This document shows, one piece after another, positions 16,429 to 23,920 of a stretch of DNA of 64,000 bases. The translations under genes were made by a program, and so were the position numbers. Position 1 is the first letter of the stretch. Each line of letters begins with the position of its first letter. Source of the stretch: Bacteroidota bacterium. Lineage in GTDB: Bacteria; Bacteroidota; Ignavibacteria; Kryptoniales; JAKASW01. Where the stretch lies: positions 1 through 64,000 of the forward strand of contig JAKAGT010000019.1 in the NCBI GenBank assembly GCA_021825585.1. Direction: 5' to 3'. The notes under the pieces were generated by a model. The model was not told the origin of the DNA. It did no database searches and was given only the letters and a program-made list of their open reading frames with translations.

Positions 16429-16851
16429 TCACTCGAGGACAAAGCTGCTGTCTACTTCCATCCCGAGTTTGTGTTTTTCGTTTGCGAAGATCTTCTCCCT
16501 GCTGTTGGAAGGGATTTGTATCGCCCAATCCCCCTTCTTATTCCGGACCGCACTGCCGAAGAGCTTCCTGCTTTTCTTCTCGGTGAACCTTTCGATGAAG
16601 ACCCAGCCAAAATAAGCTTTGGTGCCTCGCAGGACAAACGCAGGGACTCTTTCTTCGAAGTCCACACTCACATCGCCGACGGTCGTCTCATTGAAACCTG
16701 ATGCCCTGAGCCTTTCGGTGAAAAGCGGAGAAAGGTCCTCTCCGTCGACATCCAACTCGTGCACGAACCGCTCGACATTCGTCCCGCTTATTATGTAATC
16801 CATCGCTTCGGCGATCTGTGCGTTAGGCTTCATCGGCAACCCGGATGTCAT
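16429..16851 (-). CDS. Conserved-looking hypothetical protein
   Basis: A 140-residue soluble protein with no signal peptide or membrane helix. It reads MTSGLPMKPNAQIAEAMDYI at the start and has a charged, aromatic-rich middle (RGTKAYFGWVFIERF). I do not recognise the family. The ATG overlaps the peroxiredoxin stop codon as ATGA, which supports both this start and co-translation with the peroxiredoxin. A later ATG (MKPN) is the alternative. Confidence 0.6.
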   Translation of the reverse strand: MTSGLPMKPNAQIAEAMDYIISGTNVERFVHELDVDGEDLSPLFTERLRASGFNETTVGDVSVDFEERVPAFVLRGTKAYFGWVFIERFTEKKSRKLFGSAVRNKKGDWAIQIPSNSREKIFANEKHKLGMEVDSSFVLE

Positions 16852-17303
16852 CCCGCCTGTGTGCTGTAAGATGTCGCGGCTGAGATATGAGTCTTCGGAG
16901 AAAATAGATTCTTTGTCATCGAGACAATCTTTCCGTCACCGTCTATTATGAATGTCACCCTGTTTGCAATCTTGAAAAGCCTGATGTAAGCGCCATATAG
17001 CCCGGACACATCTCCGTTGGAATCGGAAAGCAGATCAAAAGGGAGATCATATTTTTCTTTGAACTTCATATGCGTCTCGATGGAATCTGTGCTTATTCCG
17101 AGAACTCTCATTTCCGATTTCCTGAGGTCCGCGAAGGCATCGCGAAAACCGCAAGCTTCTGCCGTGCAGCCAGTGGTAAAATCCTTCGGATAGAAGTATA
17201 GAACCAGGTTGCCCCGGTTAAGATTATCGGCCAACCTGAATGTGCCGCCAGCCGTGGTCGGCAATTCAAAATCGGGCGCCTCATCACCAATATTCAGTTT
17301 CAT
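16848..17303 (-). CDS. Thioredoxin-dependent peroxiredoxin (Bcp/AhpC-TSA)
   Basis: A 151-residue peroxiredoxin that reduces hydroperoxides. It has DEAPDFELPTTAGG, the YFYPKDFTTGCTAEACGFRD core with the peroxidatic Cys, and a second Cys five residues later in the position used as resolving Cys by Bcp-type 2-Cys enzymes. The ATG at 17303 (MKLNIGDEAP) is the family start; the frame is open 60 bp further upstream. It is coupled to the hypothetical protein downstream. Confidence 0.92.
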   Translation of the reverse strand: MKLNIGDEAPDFELPTTAGGTFRLADNLNRGNLVLYFYPKDFTTGCTAEACGFRDAFADLRKSEMRVLGISTDSIETHMKFKEKYDLPFDLLSDSNGDVSGLYGAYIRLFKIANRVTFIIDGDGKIVSMTKNLFSPKTHISAATSYSTQAG

Positions 17304-17462
17304 ATTTTTTAGAACAGAGCCGGAGCCGATTAAATTCCGGCTGGCATACCCTCTTTGCTCCAATAGGAAGATCGAGTCACCTGAATTAATTCACTGCGGC
17401 ACTATTTCATCAGATTGAAATTTTTCATAGTATTATTGACTGGTGAAGGAGGTAACCGGCTG

Positions 17463-18066
17463 ATGAGACGAGGTAACAATGTTTATATCCTGGTTGAAGC
17501 ACTCAGTGTGTTTACATTCTTTTCATATACTGAGGCAGACGGTGAGCGCTTTCAACAACGCGTCCTTACCGTCGATGCCTCTCGCGTCGATCTCTTCATC
17601 CGGCAAAACGGCCTCGAGTTCATCTTCCCTGAACCTGTTTTACGTTCAGCAGACCGTCAGCGGATCTGGCTTCTCAGGGAATGATGGCAATCTCACGCTC
17701 TTTGGGAACGTAGGCAACAATATCCTGGATAGCTTTCGCGGAAGAAATGCCTACTATCATCTTGCCGGAATCGCGGCCACCGCGTTGATCGTTGAAACCG
17801 GCACGGACTACACGGTCGAACATTATTTCAATATCCATCCCGATTACGGCCGATGGGCACATCCGGTCGTCTTCACCGGACAATTCCTCCCTTTCGTTGC
17901 AGGAGGTTCACTTCTTGCATATGGCATAATAGGAAGAGACAGGCAGACACTGGGCGCATCTTTTGCCGTGATCCAGACAAGCCTGATCGAACCGACGTAC
18001 AACTCCGCAATCAAGGCAATCACCGGACGTCCTCATCCGGATTCGTTCTCCAGATCAGGGAAATAA
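17463..18066 (+). pseudogene. Broken PAP2-family phosphatase
   Basis: GAAGGAGG followed by ATG 17463 starts a signal-peptide-like sequence (NNVYILVEALSVFTFFSYTE), which runs into a stop at 17684. The continuation of a membrane phosphatase is in the +1 frame: NAYYHLAGIAATALIVETGT, a hydrophobic segment, and KAITGRPHPD, which matches PAP2 motif 1 (Kx6RP). The frame ends at DSFSRSGK, where PSGH should come, so motifs 2 and 3 with the catalytic His residues are missing. Thus a frameshift near 17500-17560 and a 3' truncation next to the convergent TPR gene. A lipid phosphatase ancestor is likely; it cannot be active as read. Confidence 0.65.
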
Positions 18067-18098
18067 GATGGAGCCAACTTCCTGACACGCCCCCCTCG

Positions 18099-19133
18099 TC
18101 AGCGACGTCTCAGGCCGTCAAGTTCTTCTTTCGCCTGCTTGCAGGCATACTCGCCATTGTCCATGCCTGCGACGATTTCAAAATCCGCGATCGCTTTATC
18201 CTTTTGATTGAGTTTCTCGAAAGAAACACCCCGATAAAGCCGGATATACGCGAGGCTCGTCTTACAGCACGTGTCCACTATGGCAGGATGCTCCAATGCT
18301 AAATCTGCGTAATGAATCGCTTCCGTATATCTCCCAACCCTGCAGAAAGTAGTGCACAGTTCTCTGATGAAATTGAGATTCCCCGGATACTCCCGGTGAA
18401 GGTTGCGCATGACGAAGATCGCGTCGTCATATTTTCTCTCTTTGAGGTAAACTACCGACGCCAGGAAATCCGCAGCCTCGGCTTTCGAATATTTTCCCTT
18501 CTGCGCGGCCGTTTTCAGCTGGGTAACCGCCAACTCTCCATTTCCGCTTATTCCCATCATAACCGCGATTGGTCTCAAATACCAGGGCAGGTTGGCCGTA
18601 TAAAAATTGAATGCGCCAATGCCGGAATAAGCATCGTAAAAATGCGGGTCTATCGCAACCGCCTTCTCGAGCAGCTTCCTCGCCTTGTTTCCGTCCGCCA
18701 TCACTCCAAACCAGTCGCTCTTCATCATCTCGTACTTCGCTCGGTAAACCAGCGCGCCGGCGTAATAGAAAAGTCCCTTCACATTCTCCTTATCGGCACC
18801 AAGCTTCAGCTCGGAAAATCTGCATGCCTGATCGATAAGCACCTTTATTTTCGATAACGTACTGTCCCCGGGATTATCGCATCCTTCCTTCATCATCTTC
18901 CAATAAATGCCGCACCTGTACAAATACCCTTCGGGATCTTCCGGATACATGGCAATCATACCGGCGGTCGTCTGCAGGGCGTCGTCGAAGCGGTAGTTGT
19001 AGGTTTGATTAATCGTCGAGTCCACCATCGCCTCGAGGCGAGCGGACGAATCGTCCGGATGCGCCAGAGCAGAGTGCAAAGGCTCAATGGAAAAAAGCAA
19101 CAAAAGCAGTATGCAACGAATTTGTCCGTTCAA
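18099..19133 (-). CDS. Secreted TPR-repeat protein
   Basis: A 344-residue protein with a signal peptide (CILLLLLFSIEPLHSALAHP) and tetratricopeptide-like helices, e.g. YRFDDALQTTAGMIAMYPED, DGNKARKLLEKAVAIDP and VGRYTEAIHYADLALEHP. The start is a TTG at 19133 with GAGGA 8 nt upstream. It lies just after the ArsC-like gene and may be the last gene of that operon. It probably scaffolds protein contacts in the periplasm; no partner is evident. Confidence 0.78.
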   Translation of the reverse strand: MNGQIRCILLLLLFSIEPLHSALAHPDDSSARLEAMVDSTINQTYNYRFDDALQTTAGMIAMYPEDPEGYLYRCGIYWKMMKEGCDNPGDSTLSKIKVLIDQACRFSELKLGADKENVKGLFYYAGALVYRAKYEMMKSDWFGVMADGNKARKLLEKAVAIDPHFYDAYSGIGAFNFYTANLPWYLRPIAVMMGISGNGELAVTQLKTAAQKGKYSKAEAADFLASVVYLKERKYDDAIFVMRNLHREYPGNLNFIRELCTTFCRVGRYTEAIHYADLALEHPAIVDTCCKTSLAYIRLYRGVSFEKLNQKDKAIADFEIVAGMDNGEYACKQAKEELDGLRRR

Positions 19134-19143
19134 TGCGGGTTCC

Positions 19144-19470
19144 TCAAAGCTCTGTGTATCCGAAAAAGACGCGGCCCCCGTCGACGAGGATGTGGCGTTT
19201 GATGAGATTAGGATCTTGGAGCATAAGATCTATGAGTTCAGACTTGGTGAGTTTCTTCTTCGCAAGATTGAGCTCGCGGTATGGCTTTGAGTGCTTGTTG
19301 ACATAAGCTTTCAGGTTCCCCTCATCGATATTCCTTTCCAAAAACTCCCTTGTCGGCGGATTCTTTACGATATTGATCTCATCGAATGAGATTTTGACTT
19401 TCGAAAGATAATCCTTTTCCTTCCTGCACGTGCCGCATGTTGCCTTCTGGTATATTACGATCTTCTTCAC
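19144..19470 (-). CDS. ArsC/Spx-family thioredoxin-fold protein
   Basis: A 108-residue ArsC-fold protein. KKIVIYQKATCGTCRKEKDYL carries a CxxC redox motif at the start of helix 1, and PNLIKRHILVDGGRVFFGY is the family's C-terminal 'ikRPivv' segment with His in place of Pro. True arsenate reductases need an Arg triad, so reductase activity on arsenate is uncertain; a glutaredoxin-like or Spx-like role is possible. It overlaps the thymidine phosphorylase stop by 4 bp. Confidence 0.85.
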   Translation of the reverse strand: MKKIVIYQKATCGTCRKEKDYLSKVKISFDEINIVKNPPTREFLERNIDEGNLKAYVNKHSKPYRELNLAKKKLTKSELIDLMLQDPNLIKRHILVDGGRVFFGYTEL

Positions 19471-20774
19471 GCTATCCTCTCCTTAATCAACTCGGGCCTG
19501 CTGCATTTCCTCCCCGAGAACGAGTATGCGTTCTTGATGTCAGCCTTCGCAGACTTCGCCCGCTCTTCATCGTTTGCCTGGACGATGGCGATAACGTCTC
19601 CCGCGTTGACCCGGTCTCCTACCTTCTTCAGAAATGTAATCCCGACGACAGGATCGATTTTGTCTTCGATCTTTTCCCGTCCGGCCCCAAGCTTCACTGC
19701 TGCCATGCCTATCTTGAATGTGTCCATAGAATCGACGTAGCCGCTTTCAGGTGATTTCACTTCAACAACTACCCGTGGCATCCGGTATTTAGCCGGATTC
19801 TCCACGACGCTTGAATCGCCTCCCTGCGCTCTCACCATTTCCAGAAATTTCTCGTAACCCGCACCTGACTCGATGGCTCTTTTGACCCGTTGCGAAGCAG
19901 ATGCTCTTGTCTCACCCGAGCAAAGGGAGATCATTTCGGCGGTCAGTTTGATGGTAAGCTCCACGATGTCATCGGCATCCGATTCTCCCCGCAGCATCTT
20001 CACCGACTCGACCACTTCGTTCCAATTCCCGACTTCCCTGCCGAGAGGCTGGCTCATGTCGGTCAAATACGCCGCAACCTTCTTGCCGTAAAGTCTCCCC
20101 ACCTGCACCATCTTCTTCGCGAGAGCGCGCGCACGGGCAAGATCCTTCATGAAGGCGCCGTTCCCGACCTTCACGTCGAGGACAAGCACGTCGATCCCTT
20201 CGGCCAGCTTCTTACTCATGATGCTCGACGTGATGAGCGGAACAGATTCCACCGTGCCGGTGACGTCTCTGAGCGCATAAAGCTTGCGGTCGGCCGGCAC
20301 GAGATGGTCCGACTGCCTGCTCATCACGAGCCCGACCTGCTTTAGAATCCGTTTATATTCCGGGATCGAAACGCCGGTCCGAAATCCGGGGATCGCTTCC
20401 AATTTATCCACAGTTCCGCCGGTGTGCCCGAGTCCCCTTCCCGACACCATCGGCACCTTAACACCGCAGGCTGCCGCCAGCGGCGCAAGCATCAGAGATA
20501 TCTTGTCCCCTACTCCGCCCGTCGAGTGCTTGTCCGCCTTACAACCGGGTACGTCAGAGAGGCGAACGATAGTTCCGGTGGACATCATGGCGCGAGTCAG
20601 ATGAAGTATTTCCCCGTCATCCATTCCCTTGAAGAAGATCGCCATGAGGAGAGCGGACGCCTGATAATCAGGTATCTTACCGGCCGTGTATTGCTTTATG
20701 AAGTAGTCTATCTCTTCAGGGGAAAGGATCCCCCCTTCTCTCTTTTTCAAAATGATTTGATACGGGGTTAGCAT
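19467..20774 (-). CDS. deoA: Pyrimidine-nucleoside/thymidine phosphorylase
   Basis: A 435-residue phosphorylase that splits thymidine or uridine with phosphate. It has KADKHSTGGVGDKISL (the family signature), SGRGLGHTGGTVDKLEAIPGF and the later KVGNGAFMKD. Length and domain order (alpha, alpha/beta, C-terminal barrel-sandwich) are normal. Role: pyrimidine salvage. It overlaps the ArsC-like gene. Confidence 0.95.
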   Translation of the reverse strand: MLTPYQIILKKREGGILSPEEIDYFIKQYTAGKIPDYQASALLMAIFFKGMDDGEILHLTRAMMSTGTIVRLSDVPGCKADKHSTGGVGDKISLMLAPLAAACGVKVPMVSGRGLGHTGGTVDKLEAIPGFRTGVSIPEYKRILKQVGLVMSRQSDHLVPADRKLYALRDVTGTVESVPLITSSIMSKKLAEGIDVLVLDVKVGNGAFMKDLARARALAKKMVQVGRLYGKKVAAYLTDMSQPLGREVGNWNEVVESVKMLRGESDADDIVELTIKLTAEMISLCSGETRASASQRVKRAIESGAGYEKFLEMVRAQGGDSSVVENPAKYRMPRVVVEVKSPESGYVDSMDTFKIGMAAVKLGAGREKIEDKIDPVVGITFLKKVGDRVNAGDVIAIVQANDEERAKSAKADIKNAYSFSGRKCSRPELIKERIA

Positions 20775-20942
20775 CTGTGTTCCAAATCTCGATTATGGAT
20801 AACTGATGTGCCCGGAGAGATCCGGGCAGACGCAGCCGGTGAACATGCTGAGAGCCGTTCGCAGGCTGCGGAGTACGATTCAAACCCTGGTCTCACGCGC
20901 CCGGCTCGCGTCCCGAACTATTGACAAGTGCTGAATCGGTGG

Positions 20943-21479
20943 TCATGCCATCAACATGCTTTGCAGGAAGAAGAGCCCCACGATCGTCTTGGCGTCCACG
21001 ATTTCATTCGACCGGACCATGTGGAACGCTTCTTTGAAATGGATGTACTTCAATGTCAGGCCAAGCTCACCTTCTTCAAGCTGTTGCCTCCCGTCCCGAA
21101 GGTCTCGCGCAAGAAAAATGTGCAACCTCTCCGTACAAAAACCGGGGGAGGTGAATATCGCCGTGAGCTTCTCCAGCTTCGATGCTTTATAACCTGTTTC
21201 TTCTTCGAGCTCGCGCCTGGCGCATTCTTCGGGCGGCTCATTGGGCTCAAGCTTTCCCGCCGGGAGCTCGTAAAGACTCTGATTCAGCGGATAGCGATGC
21301 TGATGCACAAATATGATCCGGCCGTCGTCGAGCAAAGGAAGCACGACCGCCCCGCCCGGATGCTCGGCAACCTCCCGAACAGCTTTGTTGCCCGAATCGT
21401 ACTCTATTTCGTCGACAATCGTGTTGAACACTTTGCCGTTGTGAATGACTTTGTGATTAAGGAGCTTCATTGGAATCAA
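20943..21479 (-). CDS. Nudix hydrolase (ADP-ribose pyrophosphatase type)
   Basis: A 178-residue Nudix enzyme. The Nudix box is complete: GKLEPNEPPEECARRELEEE followed by TGY. The preceding FVHQHRYPLNQSLYELPAG is typical of ADP-ribose pyrophosphatases. The family cleaves nucleoside-diphosphate linkages. The ATG at 21470 is an alternative to the TTG at 21479. It follows pyrE by 11 bp. Confidence 0.92.
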   Translation of the reverse strand: MIPMKLLNHKVIHNGKVFNTIVDEIEYDSGNKAVREVAEHPGGAVVLPLLDDGRIIFVHQHRYPLNQSLYELPAGKLEPNEPPEECARRELEEETGYKASKLEKLTAIFTSPGFCTERLHIFLARDLRDGRQQLEEGELGLTLKYIHFKEAFHMVRSNEIVDAKTIVGLFFLQSMLMA

Positions 21480-21490
21480 TATAAGTCTAC

Positions 21491-22093
21491 TTAACGTTTC
21501 CCGCCGGCTTCGGGCGTGTCCGCTACCTTCCGGCTGCCGGGCTTGACGATCGGCATCCCCTCCTTGCAGAGCGGGCAGGAATCCGGCTCATACACGGGCA
21601 CTTCCATCTTGAGGAGCGCGAACAACTGCGAGCCGAAATTCACCGGTGAGCGGCTTCTGTCGACTATCGACCCGACGCCGACGACCACCCCTCCGACTGC
21701 TTTCACGAGGTCCACCACTTCCTGCACGCTTCCGCCGGTTGTTACGACGTCTTCGCACACGAGGACACGCTCTCCCTTCTTCACTTCGAAGCCACGGCGG
21801 AGACTCATCGTCTTGTCCTCCCGCTCGGCAAAAATCCCGCGCACGCGCATCTGCCGCGCGACTTCCTGGCCAACCATGATGCCGCCGATCGCGGGAGCGA
21901 CGACCACATCCACTTTCCAGTCGAAGAAATGACGCGCAATTTCTCCGCAAAGCAGTTCATTGTACTGCGGATACTGCAGGACTTTCGCGCATTGGAAATA
22001 TTCCGAACTGTGAAGGCCGCTTGTCAGTCTGAAATGTCCGTGCTGCAGTGCGCCCGTAGACTTGAAGATCTCAAGAATCTTTTCTTTTTCCAT
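21491..22093 (-). CDS. pyrE: Orotate phosphoribosyltransferase
   Basis: A 200-residue type I phosphoribosyltransferase of de novo pyrimidine synthesis, joining orotate and PRPP. It has FRLTSGLHSSEYFQCAKVL near the N-terminus, GGIMVGQEVARQ, and the PRPP loop RVLVCEDVVTTGGSVQEV. The C-terminal CPLCKEGMP adds a CxxC not essential to the fold. Its ATG overlaps the stop codon of the pterin dehydratase gene. Confidence 0.94.
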   Translation of the reverse strand: MEKEKILEIFKSTGALQHGHFRLTSGLHSSEYFQCAKVLQYPQYNELLCGEIARHFFDWKVDVVVAPAIGGIMVGQEVARQMRVRGIFAEREDKTMSLRRGFEVKKGERVLVCEDVVTTGGSVQEVVDLVKAVGGVVVGVGSIVDRSRSPVNFGSQLFALLKMEVPVYEPDSCPLCKEGMPIVKPGSRKVADTPEAGGKR

Positions 22094-22374
22094 TATGCTC
22101 CGGCGAACTTTTGGATTTTTTCAGCTGCATCAAAATCCTTCCCGGTCACCCCCTCCTCGCTGTGAGTGGTCAGTATTATTTTGACGCGGTTGTATTCTAT
22201 CGTTATGTCGGGATGATGCTGGACTCTCTCGGCCTCAAGCGCAATCTTCACGACAAATCCCATCGCTTCCTGAAAATCCTTCAGCTTGAAGTCTTTCTTT
22301 ATCGAACCGTCGGCGTATTGCCATCCCGGAAGATTCTTCAAACGAGTCTCTATCTCCTGCTTCGTTAGCTTCAT
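22093..22374 (-). CDS. 4a-hydroxytetrahydrobiopterin dehydratase
   Basis: A 93-residue pterin-4a-carbinolamine dehydratase. LPGWQYADGSIKKDFKLKDF and the catalytic EAERVQHHPDITIEYNRVKI (two adjacent His) are intact. It dehydrates the hydroxylated pterin cofactor after aromatic amino-acid hydroxylase turnover; no such hydroxylase is in this window, and in bacteria the protein may also act in folate/pterin metabolism. It is coupled to pyrE. Confidence 0.93.
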   Translation of the reverse strand: MKLTKQEIETRLKNLPGWQYADGSIKKDFKLKDFQEAMGFVVKIALEAERVQHHPDITIEYNRVKIILTTHSEEGVTGKDFDAAEKIQKFAGA

Positions 22375-22547
22375 TTCTCATCCCTCCTCATCATGTTTAG
22401 CTTCTATCTCGGGTACATCGCAATGTCATTCCCATTCCGTCAAGCGCCGTCAGGATCTTCAATGTCCGCCGGACGGCGGATACTGGCCCTGTACGGCAGA
22501 GCCTCCGCTCAAATCAGCTCCTCGCGGCACCGGAAAACCGGAATAAT

Positions 22548-23144
22548 TCAATTCTTGTTTTGTGCGTACAGCTCGAGTTCCGCGAGCTCCGATATTATGT
22601 GGCCGATCGTAATGTGACCTTCCTGGATCCGCTGGGTGTTTTCAGACGGCACGATAATCGGCAGGTCGCATCTAGACTTGAGTTTACCTCCGTCCTTTCC
22701 AAGGAACCCGATCACGAACATCCCGTTTTCATGAGCCTTGTCCACGGCGCGGATGACATTTTCGGAATTCCCGCTCGTGGAAATTCCGATCAACACGTCT
22801 CCCTTTCGGCCGAACGCCTCCACGAGACGTGCAAATGTGTTTTCGAAACCGATGTCGTTCCCTCCCGCGGTCATCGCGGACGGGTCCGTAGTCAGTGCCA
22901 TCACAGGAAGTCCCCTGCGCTTTATGTCGTGGCTGAGCCGGATCGTAAATTCCGTTGCAATGTGCTGTGCATCCGCGGCGCTTCCTCCGTTGCCGCAGAG
23001 GAGGACTTTGTTGTCCTTACCAAGCGCGTCCCTCACTACCGTCACTGCACGTGATATTTCTTCAAAACATTTATTCAGAATTGCTTTTTTTGTTGCAGCA
23101 CTTTCCTCAAGAGATTCTCTGATAAATTTGGCGCGATCAACCAT
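22548..23144 (-). CDS. gmhA: SIS-domain phosphoheptose isomerase-like protein
   Basis: A 198-residue SIS protein. CGNGGSAADAQHIATEF is the hallmark of GmhA/DiaA, followed by DVLIGISTSGNSENVIRA and HITIGHIISELAE. GmhA converts sedoheptulose-7-phosphate to D-glycero-D-manno-heptose-7-phosphate for lipopolysaccharide; DiaA has a replication role and lacks the activity. The heptose enzyme is more likely, but partner genes are absent here. It overlaps pcrB by 1 bp. Confidence 0.88.
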   Translation of the reverse strand: MVDRAKFIRESLEESAATKKAILNKCFEEISRAVTVVRDALGKDNKVLLCGNGGSAADAQHIATEFTIRLSHDIKRRGLPVMALTTDPSAMTAGGNDIGFENTFARLVEAFGRKGDVLIGISTSGNSENVIRAVDKAHENGMFVIGFLGKDGGKLKSRCDLPIIVPSENTQRIQEGHITIGHIISELAELELYAQNKN

Positions 23145-23908
23145 TAAACAATTACTCCCTCAGTTTTCTTGAAATGTATTGCTCTTGCAAACTCCTTCAG
23201 CATTCCCGAGTTGCCGTTCTCCTCGAAAAAATTTCCGGTAACGACGAACGACGCGCCTGAGCTGGCAAGCTCGTGTGCAACCTCCGGGTTCCGTATCCCT
23301 CCACCGACGGTTACGGGCACTTTGACCGAGCCGGCAACCTTATGGACCATCTCCTTCGGCACACTCGACAGAGCGCCGCTTCCCGCCTCGAGATAGACCA
23401 TCTTCATTCCGAACATCTCAGCAGCCAGGGAATACGCAGCGGCTATTTCCGGCTTCTCGCGGGGAATGGGAAAACTGTCGGACATAAAGTGTGCGGAGGT
23501 CATCTTTCCCGATTCAACAAGGAGGTACGCTGTCGGTATGGTCTCGAGTTCATGCTGCCTGATCAGAGGCGCGGCATGGATATGATTTCCTACTATCAGA
23601 TCGATGTTGCGCGAGGCGAGCACCGATAAGAAAAGGATGGCATCAGCCTGGCCGGAAATCTGGAAGAGGCTCCCCGGGAAAATGATAACCGGAATCTTGG
23701 CGGTCCTTTTAATTTCCTGCAGCGTATTTTCGAAATTGTCACGTGTCATAAGGCTGCTTCCGACCAGAAACGCATCCACGCCGGCTTCCTGGGCATGACT
23801 CACGACGAGAGATAGATCCTCTTCAGCTAACTTGTCGGGGTCAAGAAGAAGCAAGAAGCCGGCCCCCTTTTGCTCGCGAACTGCGAGCAGATAGTCAAAA
23901 GTTTTCAT
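23144..23908 (-). CDS. pcrB: PcrB/GGGPS-type glyceryl-phosphate prenyl synthase
   Basis: A 254-residue TIM-barrel enzyme that joins a polyprenyl diphosphate to glycerol-1-phosphate. LLLLDPDKLAEEDLS, GSSLMTRDNFENTL, MVYLEAGSGALSSVPKEM and VTVGGGIRNPEVAHELA are all family motifs. It makes archaeal-type ether-linked precursors (geranylgeranyl- or heptaprenyl-glyceryl phosphate). Members of the FCB group carry such genes. No G1P dehydrogenase is in the window. It sits between gmhA and alaS. Confidence 0.9.
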   Translation of the reverse strand: MKTFDYLLAVREQKGAGFLLLLDPDKLAEEDLSLVVSHAQEAGVDAFLVGSSLMTRDNFENTLQEIKRTAKIPVIIFPGSLFQISGQADAILFLSVLASRNIDLIVGNHIHAAPLIRQHELETIPTAYLLVESGKMTSAHFMSDSFPIPREKPEIAAAYSLAAEMFGMKMVYLEAGSGALSSVPKEMVHKVAGSVKVPVTVGGGIRNPEVAHELASSGASFVVTGNFFEENGNSGMLKEFARAIHFKKTEGVIV

Positions 23909-23920
23909 TAGCCTCCTATT

